A DNA stretch of 64,000 nucleotides, taken from Fasciolopsis buskii. Its lineage: Eukaryota > Platyhelminthes > Trematoda > Plagiorchiida > Fasciolidae. The position numbers and the translations under genes are program-made. Each line of letters begins with the position of its first letter. Position 1 is the first letter of the stretch. Positions 41,499-54,600 of this stretch are shown piece after piece. The stretch is from contig LUCM01009973.1 of the NCBI GenBank assembly GCA_008360955.1, positions 1 through 64,000 on the forward strand, read 5' to 3'. The notes below the pieces were generated by a model. The model was not told the origin of the DNA, did not search any database, and saw only the letters and a program-made list of their open reading frames with translations.

Positions 41499-43382
41499 TT
41501 ATGATGAAATTCGAAGATGGACAGTTTTGCTAGGGCTGTTGAAATTTAATTGAAGCTGTTAGAAATATATTTGACAGTATTTTTCGTTTGACACTAAAAC
41601 CCTCCAAAAAGAATTTCATTCATTCACCTCACTGATTTGTCCGTCATTACTGACACAAAATGCATTATGTGTTGGGTGAAACTGTATTCGTGAATTGGGT
41701 GCTAAGCCATGCTATCACTGCGAAATAATTGTTGCCAAGTCGTATATGGGAAATCATGTTGACTAATGACCCGTTCTTATAAGGTTTGATCAGTTTTGTA
41801 AACGCTTAGTTAGGTTCAATTTTTCAAACTTCTAGTCATGTACGAACATCCTTCGGTTTTGGGAACTATCGAATCGGAATTTCTAGTCAGACGAGGAAAA
41901 AAGGAAACGCATAAATGACAAATGATTGACTCCAAACTAGTGAGTCAAACGGGGAAAAGTTCCAATGGTTTGGAACGTAACGGACTGCGGCATTGAGTCA
42001 CATCAATTAATGCAAATGACCCGGACAACAAAGTAGGTCATTATCACTTTTTCTATTCATTCTCTCGGGATTTGATTGACATGACTTAATCGGGCTGAAC
42101 TAAAACTACCCACGTCTTGCAAACATGTGTCCAATCCATGTGCGCATTAAGCTAGCCCCATACAACAATTTCCTATATGGCATACAATAGTCAAAGTATG
42201 AATAATCGAAAATAATCGTTTACCTCCGAACTTTTGTTCCCATGGTACAAAATAATTATCAAACGAGCACTTGTCAGTCCTAGTGACCGGTTGGACAAAT
42301 CAAACGGCAAAAACAACAAAACAAATCACTGGAAAATCTATTTAATTTCAGTTTCCACAATTCCCGTGCCTTTGTACTATTCCTGCGTTTGGCCCAATAC
42401 AAGATTTTCATTTTCTAATCTTGAATAATATTCGCATCTTCATTGTTTCCTTTTCAAGCTAGGCAACCAATTCGGTCCGTAAACCTACGAAAAAGTAGGC
42501 AGGTTAGCACATCATACTGGATCCATTCAGTAATAAATTTATCCAATCCATATTCCTATTGCACCTTGGAATTGGTTTCGTATTTTCAAGCAATCAAGTT
42601 GAGCATCTGATTTCCCGGTGGGTAGATTGCTGTGCAATCGGATAAACTACTACAAACAAAATCCCAAGGATAGTTCAAAATTTCTTTTGTCATGTATGTG
42701 TGTGCGTGTAAGCAAAAGTTGGTGAATTTATCTGTCTCGGTATAACGTACCATTTCTTATAATATCATGCCTCCGGTAGATTGCCTTTGGGAGAATGCTG
42801 CCTGAGTATAGTAGAACCGAGTTGACTTACGGTATAATAATACTATATCTGATGTTCCATTATTTAATAGATTAACGTATTGACTAATGATGAGTGTGGA
42901 AAGTTTGGTTCCCCGAGTTTGTAACGGTTTATGTAGGCAAATGCTAAAATCACAATTCTTTCAGTTTCTTAGAAACGCCAGTCATTCTCTTTATACTTGT
43001 CCTTAGGTTTTTCTGTTCCGAGATTCAGTTTCCTTTTTCGGTTTATCTGTTAGTTATTTATTGATCTAATTCTCCTTTATAACTGAGCTTGCTTTTCATG
43101 CTGCGGGGAAAGATGTTTTTTCCTGTTCCGCGTCAGGCTTTTCTCCACCTCAGGCCACCTTCGACCATAAAATGTTAGAATACGCCCTCCTTCATTTGAA
43201 TAATTCAGTCACATGTGGAGTGGGATTTCGTCGACTTCTCTTGTCCTTCACGATCGGGTTCAAAGATAGGTCGTCTGGCTTCTCGACGACCTTGCCTTAA
43301 CATCCAATTTGCAGTCACTAGCTCACCGTCACGAGAAGAAAAACTGTCCCTGTCCGGCGAGTAGATCTGAATAAGGCAATTA
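41499..43382. other. Stretch without recognised gene
   Basis: A weakly RT-like open stretch at about 43080-43290 could not be placed. Nothing else seen. Confidence 0.3.
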
Positions 43383-43430
43383 TCTTTTACTTTTTTATTT
43401 CGTTAATGAAATAACGGTGCATATATGGAC
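43383..43430 (-). mobile_element. 3' fragment of a family S SINE
   Basis: The minus strand reads 'gtgcaccgttatttcattaa' and then 'cgaaataaaaaagtaaaaga', matching the 3' end of the family only. Confidence 0.45.
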
Positions 43431-43484
43431 CAAATGATGCAAAGAGTGCATCAAAAAGTCGATGCGCCATGAATTGGTTTTATT

Positions 43485-43680
43485 TGTGAATGATATAACG
43501 TTAATAGCAGCGTTGTTGGTAGGTGTAATGCTTCAACATTTCGACTATCGTGGGTAGTCTTTCTCAAGGCAATCAATCAAATTGTAAAATTTGCCTTGAG
43601 AAAGACTTCCCACGGTAGTCGAAACGTTGGTGCATTACATCTACCAATAACGTTGTGTTATTAACATTATATCATTCACA
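43485..43680. repeat. Long foldback repeat with 90-bp arms
   Basis: The arms 43485-43572 and 43591-43680 are inverted copies with roughly 15% mismatch, separated by only 18 bases. Each arm, read outward, has 'ttgccttgagaaagact', a hairpin of the form GACTACC...GGTAGTC, then CGAAACGTTG (right arm) or CGAAATGTTG (left arm). One-arm copy at 7681-7780. Confidence 0.85.
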
Positions 43681-43689
43681 AGTATAACA

Positions 43690-43828
43690 GTGCTTATCAT
43701 TTTTTGACAGAAGGGTACTGCGAACAGCGGGCTGCGAAATGGGGAAGTTGACCGGAAGTGGGAGGATTCAAACCCGCAGCTTTTACGTCCAAGAGCTGCG
43801 ATCTTATCCGTTTGGCCACCGCCGGCCA
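43690..43828 (-). mobile_element. tRNA-derived SINE (family S)
   Basis: Minus strand: 'ggcggtggccaaacggataa', 'tgcgggtttgaatcctccc', 'ccggtcaacttccccatttc', 'gcagcccgctgttcgc'. The 3' end is lost where it meets the foldback. Confidence 0.82.
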
Positions 43829-46744
43829 AATAAATCCTTTCACAAAGTCGTAATTAGCGCTTTATCCAGACTCGACAGCCTCTGGCGTAGCCCCTATGCG
43901 AGACGGAGGTTGTGACACGTTTCCTAAACCGTTTCATGCAACCTTTAGTATACGTGACTTCATGAACAAGTTATCAATGCAGATTGTCTGCAAATTTCTG
44001 AGACTGCTTACGTAAACGATTGGAACAAGCTCAACTGGTCTCGGCCAGCACCTGTCCGAATGTGACAGTGATTGAAATCACTACATGAAATTCCAGGAGT
44101 GGTGCATGTCTCATCAGAACTCATTAGCCGTATATATATTCACTATGCGTCGAAAACGGTGTTCAGTCTTAGGATGAGTGGTTCAGTCGGACACCGATTA
44201 CTGAAATAATTTCTGACGATTTACCGTGTTCTGTGTGGGGTTGCATAACCACAAAACAACTAAGGAAACTTAGAAGAAATATTACGAGCACTTATTCATT
44301 ACACGATTTAGGAACTATTAAATAATGACTTGTCAAAACAAAGAAAGTACGGCATTTCTAGCCGTTGTCATTCGGCTTTCTTCGGAAGCAAAATTTTGGC
44401 AAAACTCATTCGAACCTTGAACATGCTAATCGGAATACAATCTACTGAAAGCAACCTAATGGTTTCTTTTAGACCGGCATACGATCACTCGTATATCAGT
44501 CAGTATTTGTGATGCTTTGTACTCAATTTTAAGAGATCTGCGCTTGTGGTTTTACGAAATATTGTTATCAGAGTTTCGGAGAATGAAATCACGTGTTCAT
44601 TCTTTGTTCTTCTTTTGTGATTTTTATCGTCCTTAGAGTAGAGTATAATACAATTTTTTCCATTGAGGTGCTAAGTCTCTAGTCCATTAGACACTTTCAT
44701 GTGTGATATGCTTTGTTCTAACCACTTGGCTGACTAAATTCATCCATCTCGTTGCCAATCTAATCCAGATTAATCTCGCACATCCATTAGAACTAATTTC
44801 AGGCTACCCCATTTCCGGATACATATCTCTAATTTGCACGATGCAATTTTACCTCTTTACTGGCAAAAGATGACACTGAAATGCTTTCTACTGACAAACA
44901 TTTTACCTGTATTTTCGCAAAATTACGTTTATCTAGTGGTTTTTTTAAGAAGAATATTTCATTAATTTGTATTTACTGTCACGCGGAATCGTTGATCACT
45001 AGACCATTGTGCTCGGAGGGAAACAAAGCGATTTGTGATACAAATCAGAATAATTTCTGGTTTTTTTAAAAGAAAATTCTCCCATTAGTCACCATAATTT
45101 TCAGCTTAGTTAGATAGATTGAACGTGTAAAGACTTAAATATGTATTGCTTTCATCTTTCACGTTAGCTGAAGTCTTGGAATAGAATATTTTTGCTGCTA
45201 TCTACCTGTTTTCATCGAAGTAAATTTGTCCTTACGTCATCCGGATTGTCGTGTGTCCATCAGTGATTAACTCCCAGTGCAAATTTTTACTCAATTTCCA
45301 CAACCAACTGATAATTTGAATAAGATTGTTCTAGAATAGGTATATTGTGTACAAGAGACAAAATGGTGAACTATTCTAGCACTTGTTTCCGTACAACAGT
45401 TGTTTGTTATACTGAAAAAATCTGAATGCAGAATGCTGCAGAGAAGTACGGATATGAAAACCTGAATGGGATTTTCGGTCACGATTAGTTAAGTGTGTAC
45501 GAAACCCCTCTCCCATTCACTCTCTCAGGGCTATCCACCGTAGAACAGATGGACCAATTCCTAGATTACTTCGCGATAAAAAACGAGCTAAATTTGTGGT
45601 TGTCGCCTATCAATTCCTAAAAAAATTCCGTGACCAGGTGCATAAAGACCGAACAAAGTTATTGAGTTGTGACACAAACGTACTCATGTGCTGACATACA
45701 AACACGAGAAATTACATCCACGATCTGTCAGGTCCTACTTAGCCAAGGAGACAAAATGGGCGTTGTCGACCCAGTACTACGGTAAGATCATGCTTACTTC
45801 ACTCTCCTACCCGTTCCGAACAAAGAAGTATAAAACTGTACCGCACGGAAGTCAAACTACAACCGGAATAGTAAAATGGAAGATTACGTTGGTTTTCATA
45901 GACATGGAAACTGTATCTTCCAACTGGATAAAGGAAATCCACTTGTCAGATGTGAGCTACAATTTTATTCCCAATAATGAGTTTTTCCATACCCATATAG
46001 TTCAGTTGCACAGGTACAAAGAAGTAGGTAGTAGTGTTGTAAAACTTTTATCATGGGAAACTATGGTGAATTATACACGCATCAGTCTTTTCGTGTATTT
46101 GTTCGTATTTCAGTTGGCCAGAAAATCCCGTGACTTAACTGATTACAATCAACTAGTCTGTATTTGTACGAAAATCTTGACATACATAGGCTCCATATGA
46201 AAATTGTCTATGCATTGCTTCCCTGATTAGCTAATCCAACTGGGAGCATTTGATAACGGATGTGATCAATACTATAAATTATTCATTGAGATCTTATGCA
46301 TAGTGTAATAAGTAGCCTTTCGAAAGTAATTCTCTATCCTTTTGTTCCAAACTCCATCATGGGGAATCACAAAAAATCTGCCGACAATTGTTCCAACTAC
46401 CAATCATTTTGAGTCGATATAAAAATAACTATGTTGTATTTCATCCAATGCAGCTATCATTTTCGTCTCCGTTTATGGTTGTTTTTTTCCCAGTCCTTCG
46501 GCTTTTGATAAAGGTTCCACATATATTTGTTGTCGCAATATGATGGCGATTCCGTTTTGTTCTCTTACGTCATCGAATACTACGGATTCCAAATGACAAA
46601 TCATCTGAGGAGTTAGAATCCCGGTGTGGCTGGGAGATTCGAATGTATGCATTCTGGGCTTCCGCTTGTCTTGTACATCTCATATCGTTCACATGAAATC
46701 CCCCGATTAGCACTATCCCGGTGCATAGTGAAATAAATACATGC
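43829..46744. other. Stretch without recognised gene
   Basis: Holds a 170-codon plus-strand frame (45688-46200) with no motif known to me, not supported by upstream or downstream similarity. Otherwise AT-rich and featureless. Confidence 0.35.
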
Positions 46745-47031
46745 ATATATATATATATATACATATATATATATTAACCGTAGGTAATATGGAGATGACT
46801 GGACAAACTGGCCCTAGAACAACGTGACCGGTTTCGCAATTGTTACCGGCCGTCAAATATATCTAATCGGGTACTCTCCAGTTCAGACGTCCTTGTACTC
46901 GTGCAGCGTCGTGATTGTTCATAGGTGATCTCGGTTACGGAAGGCGTAGAAGAATTGCAACGGTGATTCGTTGATAATTTTTTTCACTTGTGTTAATTCG
47001 TTCTTTGGAATGACGATAGAACGCCCTTAGG

Positions 47032-47032
<1 letters not shown>
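46745..47032 (+). repeat. Interspersed repeat R1, copy 3 (diverged)
   Basis: Preceded by a TA/CATATATA tract (46745-46774) and followed directly by a long TA microsatellite. It shares 'gaccggtttcgc', 'gtccttgtactcgt' and 'gtgattcgttgataat' with the other copies. The ribozyme site on the minus strand (46850-46815) keeps GAAACCGGTC but reads TTGACGG in place of CTGACGA, so the core is broken. Confidence 0.72.

Positions 47033-47114
<82 letters not shown>
47033..47114. repeat. TA microsatellite, 41 units
   Basis: A pure TA run of 82 bases at the right edge of R1 copy 3. Confidence 0.97.
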
Positions 47115-47116
<2 letters not shown>

Positions 47117-47545
47117 GAGGTTCAATGAATTTATCGATCCAAAATGAACAGAATGCCTCCACCGCATCGAGGTGTCAATTAACCAGAAAGTTACTAGCAC
47201 AAATGAAGGCAAAAAATCAGTTGATTTGAGCCTATCAGGTTTGCTACTAACGATCAAGTAAACATCCAATGACCATTTCAGATAAATGAACATTTTCAAA
47301 GAAACTGGCATCTGAGAGCTTTAGTACCCTCGTTGGGAATAGTTGGGGGCAAAATAAAGCTCATTCTTTCTGACCGTTTTATTTTGTCTAATAATTTTAT
47401 TGTTCGGATACTGGAAATCATCAATAAAATTCTTCTGATTCAAGAAGTAATTTTGGCATGAATTTTCCGCTGCTTTTGGGAATATTTGTAGTTTCCTTAC
47501 ATGTAATGGATGTTAGCTGTGAAAACAAAGTTCGCTCCCTTCGTT

Positions 47546-47626
47546 CCCCGGTGGCCAAGCGGATTAGGCCGTGGCGTTTGGACATGAATGTTGCGGGTTC
47601 TAATCCTCTCGCCGCCGGTCAACTTC
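47546..47626 (+). mobile_element. tRNA-derived SINE (family S), head only
   Basis: 'ggtggccaagcggattaggc' and 'gcgggttctaatcctctc' (box B with one change), closing 'gccgccggtcaacttc'. The body and 3' end are missing. Confidence 0.75.
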
Positions 47627-49849
47627 GTATGATGACGTCGTTTCAGAATGCTACCGGACATTCAACCGACTGGCATTTCACATGCCTTTAGTGAATGTCG
47701 AGTGGATCGACTGAAGTTTGTCTTGATATTACCTCAGAAAATTTTTCTTTAATCTATTCCGTCGTATTCACATAAGACTTCGTTTGCAACCAATTTCCTT
47801 CTTGCCCATCAAATTCAACAATATGGGCACGAAAAGTGATATTTGAGGAAACCCGTAACTGCCACGTCAGAGAAACGTCTTAATTTCCGATAGTGAATTG
47901 ACTGTTTTCGTTTCTTTTACTGAGACCAGGAGATATCTTTGGAGATTCGTTTTCTCAATTTGGAGGTCACTATGAACAGTGTCCCTCCCCGATTGCGAGA
48001 CTACTCATTAAAAATTCCAGCCATTTTTTTCGTTCATTTCTGGTGGTCTTCTTTTCGACCCGTTAGGAAGGTTCTTTCATTTGTAAACCTAATAAGCGGT
48101 TCTGTCAAGCTCTTTTCACAATTAAACCGCTCTGTATCAAAGAAAATCACACATTTAACTGCTGACACGGGAACTGTATTCACGGTCAGTACAGAAAAAT
48201 ACGGAGCTGTACGAGAAGTCTACTGGCCAAACTGCGAGTCGCTTTTTCAATACCTAAAGTTTAGAATGTTTTCCCTATAGTTGATCACACAAGTTTCAAA
48301 GAAAGACAATTGTTATTCACTCTTCCTGATAACCAATAGGTGAACCATCCAAGATTCAATATGTACATTCATAGAAATGACACTCACGAATATCCCTGTA
48401 TAGCAGTGAGCATCCGTTACACAGGTAACTGTAGATAGTGATACAACTACAAAGCTTCGTTATAGAGGTTAACTTGACGAAGTAAGCCAAGATTAATGGC
48501 GCTGAGTGCTCTCTGTTTTTATGATAATAAGAAACTAGCTAGTCTCTATTTATCAGGAAGCTTAATAGGAGGTCTTCATTGGACGCAACTCGATCCGAAA
48601 ACGCTCTTAGTAGAGCTTTTATCAATCACCTAGGCTTCGCTGTCAAGCCTTTCTCTTTCAGGTGGTACACCGTCAGTCGTGTCTTATCGAGGGCTATAGC
48701 TATGCACAGACCATGAAATAGGTCTCTTAAAGTTAACGTCCCATTTAAAGTAGCTAGCACAGAGCATCCCTCTCAGAAACACGACCACAGAGATCCATTG
48801 GTTTAGTACCGCATCAGCGATGGTTGCAGCATTGATTTGCGTCAAATGAATCTCTTTACATTGTTCCATAAAATAACCAACTAACAAAAATTACTTGTTC
48901 CTCCTAGTAGTTGTCGGAAGTGGTCTTATAAGATTAACCCCTATTGTTGTATTTGGGATTCCAGGCTCTGTCGATTGTAGGGATACTGTAATTGCTTGCC
49001 GCGTGTTCTTTAACCTTCCAGTGTTCACAAGAGACGAAGGACCTATTCATACGTTCACCAGAATCTCTACTGGGCCAAAAATTCAGGCTCATCGATCCCC
49101 ATTTATCTGAGCTGTTGATGAATGGCCCTCAACCTGTCCCCGCCCGCCGACCCCAGTATGATTATCGGTTGCGTGTAACTCTCGCTGTAACTGAAACATA
49201 ATACGTTTTTCGCCAAACAATTTGTCCCATAACGACCATAGCAACCTTTTTTCGTACCCTTGTACTTCTAGTTCTTTCCTTGATGGGCTATCATCCATAC
49301 ATCTGAATTCCCTCAATATAACTGTTATTTTCGGTTCCGTGGTTGCCAAATGTCCGTATTCCATTTTTGCCAAACTCACTGTGATTTGTAGAAGGGGCAA
49401 TCTCCGTGAATTCGCGCTGGTCTTCGTTACGTAGCATCTACGATGCGGTATTGTTTACCTAGTCCGTGCTAGTAAATTAACTCATACAAATGCAAGGATT
49501 CTTGCCACTTAATAGGTTGGCTTTCCGGGTTCTTAAAACTTTGGAATTGCTGAAGAGACTGGTCATGTAATGGAATTGGAACCGATAAGGCCGCACTTAT
49601 GCGATCCGCTAATAGCAACCTACCTCCATCTCACAACCCTCCATGTGCCGGGCCATTCTGTTTGACGGATGTTGGTGAATCAGGCGAAGACCGATCACGA
49701 AATAAAGAAAATATTAAAGAGGAAGATGCAGAGGAATAACGGACCATTTTTACACTAAAAGTTGATTGATTGATTGTAAAAACAAGTCCGATAATAAACA
49801 TAACTCGCGACAACCTACAAGTTCTTTCTCTATTCTCCCGGCTTTCAGA
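47627..49849. other. Stretch without recognised gene
   Basis: A 113-codon plus-strand frame (47939-48280) and a 103-codon minus-strand frame (49089-49400) have no known motifs. Nothing else seen. Confidence 0.35.
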
Positions 49850-51300
49850 TTGTCACTAGCCTCGAGCCGGTTCACGATGTTGGTCGTTGAGTTTTAGTCG
49901 TTCTCGCTATGCGGCACCACGCGTAGTCGGAGGTAAGAATCCAGACTAGTTTTCTCATATTGCAGTCAGCATTCAGCACTGCGAAGCTCTTTTCTAGCAA
50001 ATAATATCTGTAATACCGAGTTAACTAGTCAAGTACAAGGAGTTATTTTCTGGTAGCACAGAATTTTCTTCCTTTTGTCTTTCTGAAACAGCTACTGCCA
50101 TATGCAGGGACATGCGCACTAAGTTCGGCTCTTATTTCAGACCCAATAGATAGTGCATTGGTGTCAGTGTCCAGAATGAACCTCTCTGATGTTGATAATA
50201 CTTCCGGAAGAGTCAAAACTAGCGTGGAGTGTAAATTAATCCGTAAGCTATCGAAAGCTTGGGCACATTGGTCTACCCACTTAAAAGCTGTTCTTTTCCA
50301 ATAGTTAGTCCTGCAAGACGACAATGTTGGCAAAGCCAACCACGAAGCCGAGAATTCGGTTGCTCGAATTTTCGGGATCGGCACTAGGTCTGCCGGAGGG
50401 AAATCACCTGATCCAAGCATCATAATATTTCTTAATGCAAAAAATCGTCTTTTTGAAGGATTCAATTCCAACTTATTCTATGTCCTATGGCTTAGTACCT
50501 TCTCGAGATTATCTAGATGTTCGACAGCTGAATATGAGTGGACGATGACATCATCGAGACACACTAGGCATTGAGGAGACAGTAAGTCTCGCAGTACATT
50601 TTGCATCAACCATTGGAAGTTAACGGGTGTGTTGAAAATGCCAAATGGCACGGTGTGAAATTAGTACAGCTCAATTGGTACCTCGAACGCTTCGGGTGGT
50701 TGGTTTTCTGGGTGCCCTTGGTTACAAAACATGATTCGGTCTGTGACTTCGCCGTCTTGTAAACTTTCTGCAGCGTTTTAAATGTCTTTAGTGCTTTTTT
50801 GCAGATCGGTATATTTTTTGTTCTGATGTTAGAATGTTTGTAATGGGTTGGACCTTGAGCCACTTATTGCACAGTTAGAGTTTTTCGGCCATTCTCGAAC
50901 GGCCGAATACCGCAACTCGCGTTCACATTGTCTTCCATCTTACTCTTCAGGCTAATAGCGACTGTTCAATTGTTGCTTGTATTTCACTGAAGGCTGTCTA
51001 AATCTTCCTAGATGTTCTGTCATGGATAACCTCGTCCACGGCCTTCCAATACCTATCAAAGTCTTCCTCGTTCAGAAGGCCGAATACAGTTGCAGCATAG
51101 GGCTTAGATGAGAAGTTTCGTCAATAAACCTCCACCAACTCTCCCACATGGTAAATTTGAGGCTCATGGCGAATTTCTCGGGCGGTTTGGCGGGTACATG
51201 GAGATACCTCGTAACAATATCTTCATCAACGAAGTCAACCTGTTCACCACTTGAACCAATTACTTCGTCCCTGGAGTCAAATTTGTCTCCTTGTCAGGTT
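49850..51300 (-). mobile_element. Ty3/Gypsy LTR retrotransposon relic
   Basis: On the minus strand, 50690-50500 reads VPFGIFNTPVNFQWLMQ and then QCLVCLDDVIVHS, the RT motif 'PFGL.NAP..FQ' and 'YLDDVI' with Y changed to C. 50471-50043 continues as LNPSKRRFFALRN, AFDSLRINLHSTLVLTLPE and RFILDTDTNALSIGSEI (start of RNase H), then the 'NYC.TRKE' region. RNase H traces run to about 49860. A gag-like block with PAKPPEKFAMSLKFTMWESW lies upstream at 51240-51120, with protease and the start of RT deleted between. No LTRs were identified. Confidence 0.75.
50043..50471 (-). pseudogene. Gypsy RT end and RNase H fragment
   Basis: 142 open codons on the minus strand covering the RT thumb/connection and the first part of RNase H (DTDTNALSIGSE resembles the usual DTDAS..G.GAVL). 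The preceding RT is open but a stop near 50480 breaks it. Dead fragment of the element. Confidence 0.72.
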
Positions 51301-51464
51301 CGTCTCTCAGGTGCGTTAGCATACTTTACTCATTTAAATTACTACTCCCTATTGTTCGGCAGGGATTCCACGGTTAATGGAATCCCAATAAAGGATGAGA
51401 ATTGATCCAGTCAGCAACGTCTCATCCTCTACGGTTTCTTAGCATGCGCTGAAAGTGAGTCGTT

Positions 51465-51612
51465 GCTTCCTTTATTAATGAACTAAAAATTTACATCGTA
51501 TTTTAAGAGGGGGCCGCGGCCATCAGACGGTTGTCAAGTGGAAGTGTTGACCGTTGTTAGGAGGATTGGAAACAGCGAACGTCATGGCCAAACGCATCGA
51601 CGTCATCGGCTA
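51465..51612 (-). mobile_element. tRNA-derived SINE (family S), diverged
   Basis: Minus strand: 'gatgcgtttggccatgacg', 'tccaatcctcc' (decayed box B), 'aacggtcaacacttccactt', 'gatggccgcggcc' and 'ttcattaataaaggaagc'. Confidence 0.72.
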
Positions 51613-54600
51613 GATTGGAGTGAAAGATGGCAATTAGAATTTTGTGCATGCCGGTTTTCACGTCCAAGAATGATTGTTTTAGTCAGATTAGAGAATCACA
51701 AATATGGACAGTATAATTAAAATGTTCACTTGCTTCCCACGTGATCTGGTTGTTTTGATAACACTTGCCCTAGCTGGTTATGACAGAAAATCATTCATAA
51801 TACATTTGCGTCTTACTTTGGAGTCGCAGGACATTCACTTGTTTGGAGGAATGCTCTTGTTTGTATTGTATTGTTTTATATTGTAATGTAGCGTATTTGA
51901 ACTTTTACTTATACAAGTATCCGAATTTCAGCCAAAATGAACACATGCATCATTTTATCAAAATACACAGAATTAAAGAAACCGAAGCGAGATAATATAC
52001 ATAAAATTATTAAAAATTGTAGAAATTCACTTACGACCTGCCTTTGACTGATGAGAATTCAGACCCGAAAGGGAACGCCCAAGTTTCCATAGATGTTTTT
52101 CCTTTAGGGTATGGAGCGGAAGGCCAGAGCATGTCCTGGGATGATCGCGACTAGGAACCTCAACTGAATTTAAAACGGCTGTGTATAACGGTTCTACCTT
52201 GATCCGGTCACGTGATTCAGGGCATCAGATTTCCCGGTCATGCTTCAGTCCATATAAAGGGGGGAAAAGAAACTGATCAGTTTTGACTACTTTTGTAAGC
52301 GGACCACTTTCAAATGGAATATTTACGTGTAAATTACTTCATTTGTTTAAATCTGAAGGCTATTTGAATGATCTCAAAAAATGAATTTCCCCAGCACTGG
52401 TACACTTTTCATTGTTTGCTCGTTCTTCTCATGCGCCCGCTGAGGGTAGTACACAAGGTGGTGACGATTTATGGCGCATTTGGGTTTGGCAGAACTGATG
52501 TCTCTTTCTAACCTCAATCGCATCATTCTCAGTGAACTAAGAGAAATAATTTAACTTATTTTATGTATTCAGATGAATAGTTTGATTTCTTATTTGTTTT
52601 ATTAGGATAAACGGCGCCAAATCGAACCCATGTGATTTCTTGGGGGGCGTCAGTCGTGTGCATTCGACACATTCAAACTGTAACACAATTTCTTCTCGGG
52701 TAGGCGAACATTATAGCTAAACAGTTGTTCGGCTTAGAGCGCAACGATTTGTTGATCATCAAGATTACCGGATGACTTATTTCTTTAGTCTTGTTTTAGA
52801 CATGAACAAAAATTATTCCAATTATGACTGACTCGTAAATAGAAAGAAGCGATTCACTACAATTAAGCTTTAGAATTCGGTCTGTTAATCGGTTCTTGTT
52901 GTAGAGAATTTGATTTGATTGCAGAACAGATTAAAAGAGAAGTCACACAATGCGGAAGTGCTCTAGTTTACTAAAAGTCAGCTCAAATAATAATCGACCG
53001 CGTTTGATAGTTTGTTCACAATGGATCAAAACCGGGTTTGCATCCCGACTGGAGCACGGCAGACATGGGCAACAGGCGAGTCTTAACAAGCAATGCGTCG
53101 TAGCTCTACAATCCTTCCATTAATTCTTAACGATAATTTGAGGGTTTCCAGTGCACGGTGAAATGTCTTATAGACATTAAAGGCAGGCTGAGAACTTGGA
53201 GTTCAACTCTACCAAATGCCAAAGGCACTGACGATTATTTGTCTGGCTACCATCAAATCAGTTTGACAAAATACAAGACCAGAAGTGCATGGAACACCGA
53301 CAACTTCAATAAGGTTACTCCGGACGTTCGTATGGAATAGAGAAGGCATTTGGATTTCACTTTCTAATCGTTCCCGCAAGTCCGCGGTGTGTCAGTCTCG
53401 TACCATTGGGCTTATTCATCATGATTCCAACTGAAAACATGAGTTCGGAGTTGATTTGTTTCATTCCCTTAATTTCAGGTTCTACCTGGAAAACTTTACA
53501 AGCTGATCATATCCAGCCATTGGAACCGTTCTTTTATAGAACCAACAAAATCAACTTAACTATTGGATTTCATGTCACAAAAGCTTCGAAAGATGACATC
53601 AAACAACGGAAAAATAGACCAATCTTGAAATTATGTTCGTAACTTTGATGGCATACATAGTAGAAACTAAATTTTGATAGATGATGGGAACAAATACGGA
53701 TGTGTTGATTGGAAAACGTTTTCTCGAACACTTCACTAGGTTTAAATGGTGTTACCACGTAACAGCCTGGTTAATTGGCATTCAGTTGCCAGTCGGAAAA
53801 CCAGCGATGATTTTCTAATTCCACAGCCTTTAAACGACCATAGCCCATTTCCGAAGAAAAAACGAAGATTTTGGAGTAAATAGAAACACAAATGTATCCT
53901 TGTTATAAACGGCTGATTCGTTTATTCTTTTTTTAGTCGTATCTTTCACTTACATCCCGGACAGGCTGGTCTGATGCACGGAATCGCTCCGAATGGATTA
54001 GTGAAGCTAAGTAATTAAGTTTACCAAACTGACTGAAACTTCGCAATGGACAGAGTTATAATCACAAATGAGCGGACGACTGGTCCACATCGATGCATTC
54101 GTAGGCCACAAATGGTCACCTAACAAGACAGACAGAGATTTTACAAGGCCATTCATTAGCCTACCAATGTAGACCCATTTACACTGGTCTCATTGACCGC
54201 GCGGATCTGTGAACCATTCTATTCCAATTCGCATCTCACAATTCACAATGCAGTCCGGATGAGTCAGTCGAATTGAGTACAAAATGAACCACAAATCGAA
54301 CACAAGTTTGCTCCAAGAAAGTGCACAACCGGTTTGCTGATACGTGGAAGCGTTACACATAGCCACGAGTTCTCTGTCGTTCTCTCTTTCACTCGCACAT
54401 GCATCCGCACACACGCCCGCAGTACGCGACAGTGTAATTAAGGTTTGACTTTGTAAGTAACAATTCTGATATGTTGCAAAACCAAACTGAGGTTACGGAG
54501 ACAGTGCAACTAATCGGTCTCTATGTGGGCCAATTAAGAACAATGTACATTTGGTACTTTTTATACACCTGTCTTATTCGAATTTTCATTTTACCCGAAC

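Noticed and set aside
43080..43290. Further LINE reverse transcriptase relic
   Set aside because: One frame reads vaguely like RT ('DHKMLEYALLHLNN') but none of motifs A to C can be placed.
45688..46200. 170-codon plus-strand open frame that could be a host gene
   Set aside because: No motif, no family match, no flanking exons or splice pattern I could defend; about one frame of this length is expected by chance in 64 kb at this base composition.
46935..47311. Minus-strand open frames over the TA run encoding a tyrosine/isoleucine repeat protein
   Set aside because: Pure translation of a microsatellite.
51148..51405. Plus-strand 85-codon frame as an integrase piece (LLFGRD)
   Set aside because: Opposite strand to the clear Gypsy RT and only a six-residue resemblance.
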